Source: Qipengyuania pacifica
GTDB taxonomy: Bacteria > Pseudomonadota > Alphaproteobacteria > Sphingomonadales > Sphingomonadaceae
Direction: 5' to 3'
NCBI RefSeq assembly: GCF_019857205.1
Contig: NZ_JAHWXO010000006.1
Coordinates: forward strand, 162,034-226,033
DNA: 64,000 nt
Of the stretch, positions 35,983 to 44,159 are shown in pieces. A program made the position numbers and the translations under genes. Each line of letters starts with the position of its first letter. The first letter of the stretch is position 1. Below the pieces are notes generated by a model. The model did not search any database. It saw only the letters and a list, made by a program, of their open reading frames with translations, and had not been told where the DNA came from.

Positions 35983-36107
35983 GGTCGCGGCCTATGCCTT
36001 TTCGTACCATGATTGGCCAGCCACTTCCCGCGTGGCCCCCCTTTTGCGGGCACGACTTGTCGAAGAATACGTTGAGGGGCACCTACCACAGTTCGAGAGG
36101 CCCCACC

Positions 36108-37412
36108 TTGATCGACCAGCCAATCCAGCCGCCGCGACGTACGCATTTCATCGACGTGGCCGATGGCGTAATAAGAGCGGGTCGCAAGCTAGGGGCGATA
36201 GATCCCGCCCTACTGGATAAGAATGCATTGCTGGACGGTGCGATGCAGGCAACCGGCCTCGATGATTTCGGCGATGACTGGTTCGAGCGGCCCTTCGATG
36301 CGCTACTGGACAGCGTGAAGGGCGAAGCGCGGCTCAACGCGGCAGGCGACCTGTCCGCTATGAAGCAATTTCACCATATTTTGCGCGATCGGCTGTATGC
36401 GCAGATGTGGTTCAAGCGGCACCCTGAAATTCTGGCTCGGCCATTGAGGAACCCGGTTGTGATCGTCGGGCCCATGCGGTCCGGAACGACGCGCCTTCAT
36501 CGTCTGTTGGCGGGAGACAAACGTTTCGCGCATCTGCGCAGTTTCGAGACGATCAGCCCGGTACCACGTCCGGAGTTCGAACAGGTGCTGGCCGGAGAAA
36601 AAAAGGATTTCCGCCCGAAGCTGGCCAGCCGGATCATGAAGGTTGCGAGGCTGGCCAATCCGCGCACTCTCTCCATCCATCCCACCGGCCCGTATGAACC
36701 TGAAGAGGAACTCGGTCTGCTGGTGGCGAGCATGTGGAGCATGAAACACGACGCCCAGTGGCACGTGCCCTCCTATGCGCAGTGGTGCGAAGACGAAGAC
36801 CCGGTCCCCGCATATCGTCACATGGCGAACCTTCTGCGTCTGATCGGCTGGTCACAGCAGGAAAGTTCCCTGCGCCCGTGGATCCTGAAAACGCCGCAAC
36901 ATATGCTCGACCTGCCAGCCTTGCTCGAAGTGTTTCCCGATGCACGGTTGATATTCACTCATCGCGATCCGAAGCAGTTCGTGGCCAGCGCAGCCTCGCT
37001 GGCCTGGAATCAGCAGATCATCTATTCGGATCACTGCGACGCTGCGCGTACGGGCCGGGAATGGTTGGGCAAGACCGCCACCATGATCGAACGGATGCGA
37101 TCTTCGCGCGACCTGATTCCGGCCAACCGCATGATCGACATCCAGTACGAGGATATGGAAAGCGACTGGCGCGGAACGATGGAACGTGTCTACCGCTTCC
37201 TCGGACTCGATATGGCGCCGGCAATCCCCGCCATGCAGCGCTATCTCGACCGTTCGGCGAGGCTCAAGCGCCGACCGCACCGTTACAGTCTGGAGCAATT
37301 CGGGCTAAGGGAACAAGAGGTGAGTGAACGGTTCGCCGATTATACCGAGACTTATGGTATTCCGACTGGCACGCCGATTAGCGATGCGAAGCGTCTTCGG
37401 TCAGGCGCATGA
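36108..37412 (+). CDS. Sulfotransferase family protein
   Basis: About 434 residues. The PAPS-binding P-loop-like motif VVIVGPMRSGTTRLHRLLAGD and the 3'-phosphate motif LIFTHRDPKQFVASAASL mark a bacterial sulfotransferase of the Sulfotransfer_3 type, common in Sphingomonadales. The acceptor is unknown. There is no good ATG: the open frame extends to 35994, but a TTG at 36108 preceded by GAGG gives the usual family N-terminus (LIDQPIQPPRRTHFIDVADG), so I prefer it. A bidirectional hairpin follows the stop. Confidence 0.82.
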   Translation: MIDQPIQPPRRTHFIDVADGVIRAGRKLGAIDPALLDKNALLDGAMQATGLDDFGDDWFERPFDALLDSVKGEARLNAAGDLSAMKQFHHILRDRLYAQMWFKRHPEILARPLRNPVVIVGPMRSGTTRLHRLLAGDKRFAHLRSFETISPVPRPEFEQVLAGEKKDFRPKLASRIMKVARLANPRTLSIHPTGPYEPEEELGLLVASMWSMKHDAQWHVPSYAQWCEDEDPVPAYRHMANLLRLIGWSQQESSLRPWILKTPQHMLDLPALLEVFPDARLIFTHRDPKQFVASAASLAWNQQIIYSDHCDAARTGREWLGKTATMIERMRSSRDLIPANRMIDIQYEDMESDWRGTMERVYRFLGLDMAPAIPAMQRYLDRSARLKRRPHRYSLEQFGLREQEVSERFADYTETYGIPTGTPISDAKRLRSGA

Positions 37413-37415
37413 CGA

Positions 37416-37443
37416 AAGGGGCGGAGCAATCGCTCCACCCCTT
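37416..37443. terminator. Bidirectional terminator between sulfotransferase and TonB receptor genes
   Basis: The convergent gap holds a 12-bp stem, AAGGGGCGGAGC against GCTCCACCCCTT, with one C-A mismatch and a 4-base loop. It starts 3 bases after the sulfotransferase stop and could terminate both genes. Confidence 0.6.
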
Positions 37444-37473
37444 GCATTTACATCCCGCTGAGTTTTCGTGTGG

Positions 37474-39795
37474 TCAGAATTTGACCTGTCCAGTCACGAA
37501 TACGCGGCGCGGATCGCCGTAGAAGGCAGTCAGGTTACCCTCCAGCCCGAGGACGGATCCGGTGACGAAATCGTATCCGGACACGATGTAGCGCTGATCG
37601 AAGAGGTTTTTCCCATGGACCCCGATGGACCAGCGATCACTGTCGTCGGTGTAGACGATGCTGGCATCGACCAATGCATAACCATCCTGATCAAGCGGCC
37701 CGGGCAGTTCGAACTGGCTCGCGTCTGAGCGCAGCGAGACCGAACCGAGGAAATCCACGATCCCGCTGGCCACGGGAATGCCCAGATCGAACCCGGTATT
37801 TACGGTCACATCGGGGGTGTTCTGGAATACGCGCTGATCCGCAACGTCATTGCCGAGAGCGTCGATGAATGTGTTGTATTTGGCATCCAGCACGCCCAGC
37901 GCCCAGTTGAAGGTCAGGCGGCTGCCGGGTCCGGCAAAATTGCGGCCGACAACGGCCCGCCCTTCGAATTCGACGCCGTTGACGTCCGCATCGCCCGCAT
38001 TGGATGTGATGCCCACGAAGCTGTCGCTGATGCCATCGCCGTTGCTGTCGACGCCGACCGAGCCAGGGATCTGCACGTCGGTGTAATCGCCTTTGAAAGC
38101 GGCCAGGCTGATGAACAGACTGTCGTCGAGCAGGGAGGCTTTCCAGCCGATTTCGTAGCTGTCGACCGTTTCGGGCGCGAAGCTGAGAAATTCATACTGG
38201 TCCGCATAGTCGATATCGCCATCGCCATCGAGGTCCGGCGCCTGGCTGGTCTGGCCGCGCGGATCGAAACCGCCGCCCTTGAAGCCTTTCGAATAGGTGG
38301 CGTAGAAAGTGTGATTAGCGTTCGGTTTGAAAGAGAGCGAGGCGCGCGGGGTGAATTCCTTGAACGTAGCACTGCCGTTGAAGTCGCTCGTGACAGCAAT
38401 CGGGACCGCGTCAGTGGGCGGGAAAAGATCGGAATACCCGCCGACGAACGTGGTGCGCAGGATGCGACTGGTCCGCTTGTCCCATGTATAGCGGCCTCCA
38501 AGCGAGAGACTGAACTGATCGGTCAGATCGTAGGTGAAATCGCCGAATATCGACCAGGTCTTGGTATCGACATCACCCAGCGTCTGCGCATTGAGGCCGG
38601 GAAGATTCACGGACGGAATGGCGCCCGTCGTGAACAGTGCCACATCGAATGCAGTGAAGGCACTGGCATCGAGATAGTAGGCACCAAGGACGCCCGATAG
38701 GCGATCACCTTCATAAAGGAACTGGAGTTCCTGGCTGAATTGCTTGTTGCGGTAGATGGCGGGCACATCGAGATCGGCCTGGGGCAGGCTGTCGAAATCG
38801 ATGGGAGTGGTCGAATGATCCTTGCGATAGCCGGTGATCGACTTGACCGTCATGGTGTCATTCAGCTCATACGCGATGGTCAGGCCGCCGCCATAGGCTT
38901 CGACCTCCTGATCCACGACATCAAGCCCGGCGCGGGTATCATAGACATCGTCGAGGACGGGCGCGCCGGAAAATGCACCCGGCAGCAGGCGGTGGCCCTG
39001 GCGCGGGTCCGAATTGTCTTTCACATAATCGCCAGACAGGCGGATGAAGAGAGGGCCATTGTCGAATTCGATCGTGCCGCGGGCCCCCCAGACATCCTTG
39101 TTGTAGTTTTCGACACCTTCCTGAACCAGATTGTCGCCGAAACCGCCGCGCGACAGCCGGGCACCGCTGACACCCACCTTCAGGCTATCGGACACTGGTG
39201 TCGATGCGGTGACGATCAGATCTGCCTGATTATAAGATCCGTAGGTCCCACGGACCTTGATCTCGGTCTCGTCGGGCAGGGCGGCCGTGACGTATTTGAT
39301 CGCGCCGCCGATCGTGTTGCGGCCGTACAGAGTGCCCTGCGGTCCGCGTAGAACTTCAATCCGCTCGACATCGTAGATATCGAGCACGGCACCTTGCGGG
39401 CGGTTCAGGTAGATGTCGTCAACATAGAGTCCCACTCCGGCTTCGAAGCCAGCCACAGGATCCTGCTGACCGACGCCGCGAATGAATGCGGTCAAGGTTG
39501 TATTGGTGCCGCGGCTGACCTCGAGCGTGAGGTTGGGCACTTCCTGCGCTATCTCGGTGATCTCGAGCGTGCCATTTTTGGCCAGTGCTTCGCCGGAGAT
39601 GGCAGTGATGGAAAGCGGTACGTCCTGGATGCTCTCCTCACGCCGGCGCGCTGTCACCACGATAACTTTATCGTCATCCACGACAGGGGCCGCCTGGTGT
39701 GCGTCCGCGGTCTGGGCAGACGCGGGCGCTGTAAGGAACGCGGCGGTTGCGGCGCTGCCAAGCAGGCCCGCAACGAGGAATCTGGTGGCTTTCAT
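37474..39795 (-). CDS. TonB-dependent outer-membrane receptor
   Basis: A 773-residue receptor with a signal peptide (cleavage after PASAQ), a TonB box-like VIVVTARRREESIQDVPLSI, the plug domain (to about residue 165, ending ERIEVLRGPQGTLYGRNTIGG), and a long beta-barrel ending in the aromatic VTGQVKF. This is the general sphingomonad type that takes up plant or aromatic compounds or iron chelates; no ligand is inferred. The ATG at 39795 is the only start giving a signal peptide. Expressed away from the TetR regulator gene, with a dyad in the intergenic region. Confidence 0.92.
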   Translation of the reverse strand: MKATRFLVAGLLGSAATAAFLTAPASAQTADAHQAAPVVDDDKVIVVTARRREESIQDVPLSITAISGEALAKNGTLEITEIAQEVPNLTLEVSRGTNTTLTAFIRGVGQQDPVAGFEAGVGLYVDDIYLNRPQGAVLDIYDVERIEVLRGPQGTLYGRNTIGGAIKYVTAALPDETEIKVRGTYGSYNQADLIVTASTPVSDSLKVGVSGARLSRGGFGDNLVQEGVENYNKDVWGARGTIEFDNGPLFIRLSGDYVKDNSDPRQGHRLLPGAFSGAPVLDDVYDTRAGLDVVDQEVEAYGGGLTIAYELNDTMTVKSITGYRKDHSTTPIDFDSLPQADLDVPAIYRNKQFSQELQFLYEGDRLSGVLGAYYLDASAFTAFDVALFTTGAIPSVNLPGLNAQTLGDVDTKTWSIFGDFTYDLTDQFSLSLGGRYTWDKRTSRILRTTFVGGYSDLFPPTDAVPIAVTSDFNGSATFKEFTPRASLSFKPNANHTFYATYSKGFKGGGFDPRGQTSQAPDLDGDGDIDYADQYEFLSFAPETVDSYEIGWKASLLDDSLFISLAAFKGDYTDVQIPGSVGVDSNGDGISDSFVGITSNAGDADVNGVEFEGRAVVGRNFAGPGSRLTFNWALGVLDAKYNTFIDALGNDVADQRVFQNTPDVTVNTGFDLGIPVASGIVDFLGSVSLRSDASQFELPGPLDQDGYALVDASIVYTDDSDRWSIGVHGKNLFDQRYIVSGYDFVTGSVLGLEGNLTAFYGDPRRVFVTGQVKF

Positions 39796-39841
39796 AATGT
39801 GGATCTCCCTCCCAATTTCTTTATATGCCTCCCTGATACTG

Positions 39842-39865
39842 AAACCTGAACCACCTTTCAAGTTT
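39842..39865. promoter_or_regulatory. Candidate TetR operator in the divergent promoter region
   Basis: AAACCTGAA, six bases, then TTCAAGTTT: two 9-base arms that are inverted copies with one mismatch. It lies between the divergent TonB-receptor and TetR starts, the usual place for a TetR-type autoregulatory site. Confidence 0.4.
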
Positions 39866-39921
39866 GTTGTTGCGTCGAGTGGATGGCATCGGTAGCGTCG
39901 AGCCATGCGAGGGGGATTGAA

Positions 39922-40545
39922 ATGAAGGCTGAGCAGGGGCCCGACCAAGCCAAGGCGCCCCGTACGGAACGTGGGCGAAAGACGCTGCGCAAACTGCTCG
40001 ATGCAGCGACGAGGGAGTTCGCAGATCACGGATTTCACGATGCGTCGATCAGCGGCATTACCCGCCGTGCGGGGGTGGCGCTGGGCAGTTTCTACACCTA
40101 TTTCGATAGCAAGGACGCGATTTTCCGGGCGCTGGTTTCGGACATGAGCGAAGGCGTGGGCCGGGCCGCGCGCCAAGCGCTTTCGCCATCGATGGGGGCG
40201 CTGGAAATCGAACATGCGGCGCTGCACGCGTTTCTTTCCTTCGCGTCGGAGAACAAGGAAATCTACCGCATTATCGACGAGGCGGAATTCGTCGATCCCG
40301 ACAGCTACCGCGCACATTACGAAACCATCGGCACGCGTATTGAAGAGCGGCTGAAGGCAGGCGACGATAACGGCGAGTTCATATCCGGTCTCGGCGCGCC
40401 GGAAGCCTGGGCGGTTATGGGGATGAACGTATTTCTGGGGTTACGCTATGCGATATGGGCGCGAGAGGGCGACCCGGCTTTCGAAGAAATCGCGCGGCGC
40501 GCCAACGATTTGCTGGCGCATGGCATCGCTTCATCCGGGGATTGA
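39922..40545 (+). CDS. TetR/AcrR-family transcriptional regulator
   Basis: A 207-residue regulator with an N-terminal TetR HTH (about 20-66: RKLLDAATREFADHGFHDAS, then SISGITRRAGVALGSFYTYFDSKDAIFRAL) and a C-terminal helical ligand domain resembling TetR_C proteins that bind acyl-CoA or aromatics. It is divergent from the TonB receptor, which it probably represses; the gap contains a 9-6-9 dyad. Start at 39922 chosen because the 13 residues before it are not family-like. Confidence 0.9.
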   Translation: MKAEQGPDQAKAPRTERGRKTLRKLLDAATREFADHGFHDASISGITRRAGVALGSFYTYFDSKDAIFRALVSDMSEGVGRAARQALSPSMGALEIEHAALHAFLSFASENKEIYRIIDEAEFVDPDSYRAHYETIGTRIEERLKAGDDNGEFISGLGAPEAWAVMGMNVFLGLRYAIWAREGDPAFEEIARRANDLLAHGIASSGD

Positions 40546-40598
40546 TCCGCGGAACTCCCGACGGGCCAGACCGTTCAGTGCCCAAAGGAGAAATCGAC

Positions 40599-40871
40599 AT
40601 GATCGGCAAGATTATCGGAGCAGTCGTCGGCGACAGGGTCGCCAAACAAACCCGCGGTGTCGGAGGACCGGCAGGTGCTGCGCTTGGTGTAGTGGCCGCC
40701 ACGGCCATCCGGCGTCTCAGCCTGCCTGCAATGGTGGTACTGGGCGCAGGCGGCTATTTCGCGAAGAAGCATTTCGACAAGCGGAATGCGGAGAACGAAG
40801 CAACTACGCCTCCTGCGACATCGACAGCCCCGCACAAGACCAAGTCCGCAAAGTCCGCGAAAGTCGCCTGA
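40599..40871 (+). CDS. Small hydrophobic/basic protein of unknown function
   Basis: A 90-residue protein with a Gly/Ala-rich hydrophobic stretch (about residues 5-60, MIGKIIGAVVGDRVAKQTRG onward, including LPAMVVLGAGGYFAKKHF) and a polar, Lys/Ser/Thr-rich tail. AAAGGAG lies 9 bases before the ATG. No domain recognised. A good terminator follows, and the tRNA-derived island boundary lies about 65 bases downstream. Confidence 0.65.
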   Translation: MIGKIIGAVVGDRVAKQTRGVGGPAGAALGVVAATAIRRLSLPAMVVLGAGGYFAKKHFDKRNAENEATTPPATSTAPHKTKSAKSAKVA

Positions 40872-40891
40872 TCTATCGACGACGAGATGCG

Positions 40892-40918
40892 AAGGCCGTC
40901 CTGTGAGGGCGGCCTTTT
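40892..40918 (+). terminator. Rho-independent terminator
   Basis: AAGGCCGTCC, 5-base loop, GGGCGGCCTT followed by TT: a 10-bp stem with one G-T pair and a U-tract, 20 bases after the small-protein stop. Confidence 0.75.
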
Positions 40919-40937
40919 GCATTGGTAAGGGCGGAAA

Positions 40938-40982
40938 TGGTGGGCGCGGCAAGGATTGAACTTGCGACCCCACCCGTGTGAA
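40938..40982 (-). repeat. 3' half of tRNA-Val(CAC), probable attachment site (attL core)
   Basis: Read on the minus strand, the sequence runs from the anticodon loop TTCACAC (anticodon CAC) through GGGTG, GGGTC, the T arm GCAAG-TTCAATC-CTTGC and the acceptor strand CGCGCCC to ACCA. No acceptor 5' strand or D arm exists at higher coordinates, so this is not a functional tRNA. Integrases of this class use such 3' segments as the crossover site; the intact tRNA should be at the other end of the element. Confidence 0.75.
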
Positions 40983-40999
40983 AGATGGGTTTTAGGACA

Positions 41000-41017
41000 C
41001 ATGCGGAAGCATGCGGA
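41000..41017 (+). repeat. Tandem 8-bp repeats (CATGCGGA) beside the attachment site
   Basis: CATGCGGA occurs at 41000 and again at 41010, one helical turn apart, between the tRNA fragment and the integrase promoter. Spacing and place suit integrase or excisionase binding sites, but this is only positional inference. Confidence 0.35.
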
Positions 41018-41079
41018 CGAAAATTATACTTGAAAAACAGGATCTTTCGTCTATGGTCATCCTCAAGCGTGCGCATAAG

Positions 41080-41100
41080 TTTTTCATACTTTTTTCATAC
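41080..41100 (+). repeat. T-tract/CATAC repeat, copy 1 (upstream of integrase)
   Basis: Five T then CATAC, followed by six T then CATAC, ending 20 bases before the integrase ATG. An identical 21-base copy lies at 63963-63983 in the same orientation. Confidence 0.7.
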
Positions 41101-41120
41101 TTTTTCGATTTGCGGCGCGG

Positions 41121-42302
41121 ATGGAGGATGGCTTGCCGGACCTCAGCAAGATCGGATCGCGCGACAAATTGAAGCCGAGAGCGGACAAGGAGCCTTATTG
41201 GCAGCGCCTCCAAGCCGGCTGGTATGTCGGGTATAGGCCCTCCAAACTTGGAAGCCATGGAACCTGGTTCGCTCGCGCTTACGATGAGGATCTGCGGAAG
41301 TATCGCCGAAAGGCGCTCGGACGGTTTGGATCTCTCACTGGCAACGACGTATTTGCTGCGGCGAGGAAAGAAGCCGAGGCGTTTGCGGAACTCGTCGAGA
41401 GCGGAGGCATCCAAGTTGAGAAGCTTGAGACCGTGGCCGACGCATGTCGAGCCTATTTGAGCGAAAAGCCAGGCTCGATCGCAGAGGGCGTGTTTCGCCG
41501 CCATGTTTTCGGCGATCCACTCGCGCGGATCAAGCTCTCCAAGCTTCGGAGACGACACCTTCGCGACTGGCGAAAGCGCCTGGAAGATACTCCCGCATTG
41601 ATCAGTCGAAGCAAGAAAGGCGAGAAACGAGTCAAGGTCCGTTCGGCTGCCACGATCAACCGAGATATGGTGCCGCTTCGCGCAGCGCTTTGGCGAATTT
41701 TACCGCCCGGCGCACCGAAGACAGACGCGGCGTGGCAAGAGGCGTTGAAGCCCATCAAAGGCGCCGATAGGAGGCGAGACCTCTATCTGGACAGGCAAGA
41801 ACGTCGTCGGCTGCTTGCGGAGCTCGACGCCGATATTGAACCATTCGTGCGTGCACTGTGTTTGCTTCCGCTTCGGCCGGGTGCGTTGGCTGCGCTCAAT
41901 GTGAGCAACTTTGAGAAACGGACGAGAACACTTACAATCGGGTCCGACAAGAACGGCGTGCCCCGACAGATATCGGTGCCGGAAAGCATCGCCAGCTTCT
42001 TGAGCGAGCAGTCCAAAAGCAAGCTGCCTTCTGCATGGTTGTTTACTCGTAGTGACGGCATCCCATGGTCGAAAGATATGTGGAAGGGTCCGATCAAGAA
42101 GGCTGTGGTAGCATCTGAGCTGCCTGCGCAAACATCAGCATACACTTTGCGCCACAGCGTGATAACCGACTTGGTTCGCGGTGGTCTTCCCATTCTTACG
42201 GTTGCGCAAATGGCGGATACTAGTGTCGCTATGATCGAACGCCACTATGGGCATCTTGTTCGAAACGACGCTGAGGAGGCCTTGGCGCAACTTGTGCTTT
42301 GA
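41121..42302 (+). CDS. Tyrosine-type site-specific integrase
   Basis: A 393-residue phage/island integrase. An N-terminal SAM-like core-binding region (about 95-200) precedes the catalytic domain with the first Arg in LCLLPLRPGALAALNVSNF, the HxxR-box in YTLRHSVITDLVRGG, the second His/catalytic Tyr in DTSVAMIERHYGHL. It would integrate and, with an excisionase, excise the island at the tRNA-Val site next to it. AlpA-like proteins 43.9 and 63.6 kb along are candidate directionality factors. Confidence 0.93.
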   Translation: MEDGLPDLSKIGSRDKLKPRADKEPYWQRLQAGWYVGYRPSKLGSHGTWFARAYDEDLRKYRRKALGRFGSLTGNDVFAAARKEAEAFAELVESGGIQVEKLETVADACRAYLSEKPGSIAEGVFRRHVFGDPLARIKLSKLRRRHLRDWRKRLEDTPALISRSKKGEKRVKVRSAATINRDMVPLRAALWRILPPGAPKTDAAWQEALKPIKGADRRRDLYLDRQERRRLLAELDADIEPFVRALCLLPLRPGALAALNVSNFEKRTRTLTIGSDKNGVPRQISVPESIASFLSEQSKSKLPSAWLFTRSDGIPWSKDMWKGPIKKAVVASELPAQTSAYTLRHSVITDLVRGGLPILTVAQMADTSVAMIERHYGHLVRNDAEEALAQLVL

Positions 42303-42320
42303 TTGCCAAGCGACTCTCGA

Positions 42321-42518
42321 CTAGCAGGCACCCAGCCAATCTACCCGCAGCCGATCAAGGCCGACGACAACACCCTCTGCGGTGACTTCAAACCCGAAGT
42401 CATCATTCGACGGCTCAAAGCCCTCGAGAACCCAGTGATCCCCTGCATCAGTTACAATTGCAGCTCCCCGAGGAAGGTGCTCGAGCCGTCCGCTGATCCT
42501 TTTCCGATTCGCATTCAT
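42321..42518 (-). CDS. DUF5818-like small protein
   Basis: A 65-residue protein. RISGRLEHLPRGAAIVTDAGDHWVLEG and the ending VTAEGVVVGLDRLRVDWLG match the small OB-like DUF5818 proteins found in sphingomonads. Its ATG lies inside the stop of the lytic transglycosylase gene (ATGA), so it is probably translated by coupling with it. Longer versions of the frame run antisense through other sequence and are unlikely. Function unknown. Confidence 0.6.
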   Translation of the reverse strand: MNANRKRISGRLEHLPRGAAIVTDAGDHWVLEGFEPSNDDFGFEVTAEGVVVGLDRLRVDWLGAC

Positions 42519-43105
42519 GTCGAGCTGTATGCCATCCATCGCGCGATAACGCTCTTCACATATCCAGGTGTTTCTCGATTTTTCGGTATCCCGCCGGCTC
42601 GCGACACAGCGCCAGGGCCTGCGTTGTAAGCGGCCAGCGCGAGATGGATCGCGCCGAAGCGATCGAGCATCTGCTTCAGATACCGCGCGCCACCGTCGAT
42701 GTTCTGAACCGGATCGTGGCGATTGCTGACACCAAGTTGCCTCGCGGTTCCCGGCATGAGTTGAGCGAGCCCCGCCGCGCCAGCCGGACTGATTGCCATG
42801 GGATTGAAGCGAGATTCTTGCCACACCAGAGCCAGGAGGAGGCGAGGGGGGAGCGAGTATCGCGCTTCTGCTTGCCGAATGAGTGGCTCGTACAGGGCTT
42901 CCTTGAAGCTTCGATCGATATGATCCGGTTCGCCATCTGGCTTGCCGAGATAGAACGCAGTTGGGTGGACACCGGGACCTTGGTCGCTTGTAACCTCAAC
43001 CTTGCCTAGGTCGTGATCGAAAACCTGAAATTCCTGCGCGCAGGCAGATCCAGAGATCGCAATCGCAAAGGCACCGCACCCACAGGTCACCAAGGACATT
43101 CTCAT
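42515..43105 (-). CDS. Lytic transglycosylase, VirB1/SLT-like
   Basis: A 196-residue exported muramidase-type enzyme. The signal peptide ends near SACAQ. The SLT domain has the catalytic Glu in LALVWQESRFNPMAIS, then AAGLAQLMPGTARQLGV and AYNAGPGAV. In conjugative or type IV secretion systems such enzymes open the wall locally; no other vir/tra gene lies in this window. Start at 43105 gives the signal peptide; the longer frame does not. Confidence 0.88.
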   Translation of the reverse strand: MRMSLVTCGCGAFAIAISGSACAQEFQVFDHDLGKVEVTSDQGPGVHPTAFYLGKPDGEPDHIDRSFKEALYEPLIRQAEARYSLPPRLLLALVWQESRFNPMAISPAGAAGLAQLMPGTARQLGVSNRHDPVQNIDGGARYLKQMLDRFGAIHLALAAYNAGPGAVSRAGGIPKNRETPGYVKSVIARWMAYSST

Positions 43106-43451
43106 CGCACTACCTTTCGCCTTGTTTCGACTCGTGCGAGAACATAAGTAGAACACTGAGGTGTAGGAAATCGGGAACTGGATTTTGGGGCTGCCGACCA
43201 AACAGAACGCGACGTCGAAAGGGGCAATGGACGGGATTCGCGCAGGCTGATCGCAGAGCAGCGCCTACTGTGCCGGCTTTGGCGCAAAGCGTGCCGCCAT
43301 ATGCGCGAACACGACCGGAATTCGCGCGAATCGTCGAAGGAAGCTGATTCGTTCCTTCCTCTATGTTCTCTTAATGTTCTTTTCGTTTTCCTACAGGCTT
43401 CCTTCGCGGTTAGCCGGTAAGTTGATCACCTCTGGAGCTAAGGATTCGTCG
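43106..43451. promoter_or_regulatory. 346-bp divergent intergenic region with TTCGCGC half-sites
   Basis: Region between the lytic transglycosylase and the HTH gene. It holds TTCGCGC at 43237, its complement GCGCGAA at 43303, and a perfect 12-base palindrome ATTCGCGCGAAT at 43320-43331. These look like operator half-sites, perhaps for the adjacent HTH protein. I see no gene in it. Confidence 0.35.
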
Positions 43452-43943
43452 ATGACCAACATAGCGCTCTTTGCCGAACAACAGGTTCGCGCCGACCTCG
43501 CCCGGCTGCTTTTGGCTGCCGTCGAAGCAAGCGGCCGTCACCGCTGCGACATCGCGCGCGACGCGCAGATCCATAAGGATGCTATGCGCCGCGTCCTTGC
43601 CGGTGAACGCTCGGCCAGCCTAGGGGAAGCCCTGCGCATTCTCGCCGCGAGCGGCGTCGCGCCGCACGCACACCTGCTTCTTTTCCTCGTCAGCAGCGGA
43701 GATCACGCGATTGCGTGGCTGCAATCGGACCTCGCACAATTTTTCGAGGACTTTTCCGGCGAGCTGCCTTCAGCGCTCGAGCGTGTCTTGGGCAACCAGG
43801 TTCATGAGGTGAAGCCGCGTTGGGCCAAGGGCACCGCGCAACGTGTTGCACGGCTGCTTTCAGACCACATCGATGAGCTCGAACGTAAGGATGCGCTGCT
43901 TGGCGATGTCTTCACCGTTGCCGATGGAGGCCATCGTGGGTGA
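43452..43943 (+). CDS. Small HTH-domain protein of unknown function
   Basis: A 163-residue protein whose N-terminal half resembles a Cro/XRE-type HTH: LLAAVEASGRHRCDIARDAQIHKDAMRRVLAGERSASLGEALRIL. The C-terminal half is helical and polar with no recognised domain. The ATG at 43452 (TNIALFAEQQ) gives the HTH in the usual place. The next gene (AlpA-like) starts 20 bases before this one ends, so the pair is one unit, probably controlling island transfer or excision. Confidence 0.7.
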   Translation: MTNIALFAEQQVRADLARLLLAAVEASGRHRCDIARDAQIHKDAMRRVLAGERSASLGEALRILAASGVAPHAHLLLFLVSSGDHAIAWLQSDLAQFFEDFSGELPSALERVLGNQVHEVKPRWAKGTAQRVARLLSDHIDELERKDALLGDVFTVADGGHRG

Positions 43944-44157
43944 AGAGATCGACAAAGGATCGACAGAGCCACGCCAGGTGACGCGGCTCATTCACTTGCC
44001 CGAGGTTCAGCACCGTGTCGGGCTTGGCCGTTCGACGATCTACCGCTGGATGGCCGAAGGCAAGTTTCCGGGACCGGTGGAGCTCGGTGGGTATTCGGTC
44101 GCTTGGGAAGAGCGAGCTATCGATGTTTGGATATCCCAACGCCTCGATAGCGCATAG
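43924..44157 (+). CDS. AlpA-family phage regulatory / excisionase-like protein
   Basis: A 77-residue winged-HTH protein with the MerR-like core VTRLIHLPEVQHRVGLGRSTIYRWMAEGKFPGPVELG, then WEERAIDVWISQRL, which is the AlpA signature. AlpA proteins activate integrase/excision of cryptic elements. The ATG at 43924 overlaps the upstream HTH gene by 20 bases; a GTG at 43936 is an alternative. A related gene lies at 63.5 kb. Confidence 0.85.
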   Translation: MEAIVGEEIDKGSTEPRQVTRLIHLPEVQHRVGLGRSTIYRWMAEGKFPGPVELGGYSVAWEERAIDVWISQRLDSA

Positions 44158-44159
44158 TC

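Noticed and set aside
40938..41035. Intact tRNA gene
   Set aside because: Only the anticodon loop to CCA is tRNA-like. No D arm or 5' acceptor strand can be found at higher coordinates, so I treat it as an attachment-site fragment.
42321..43105. Type IV secretion locus
   Set aside because: Only a VirB1-like transglycosylase is present; no VirB4, VirB6, VirD4 or relaxase in the window.
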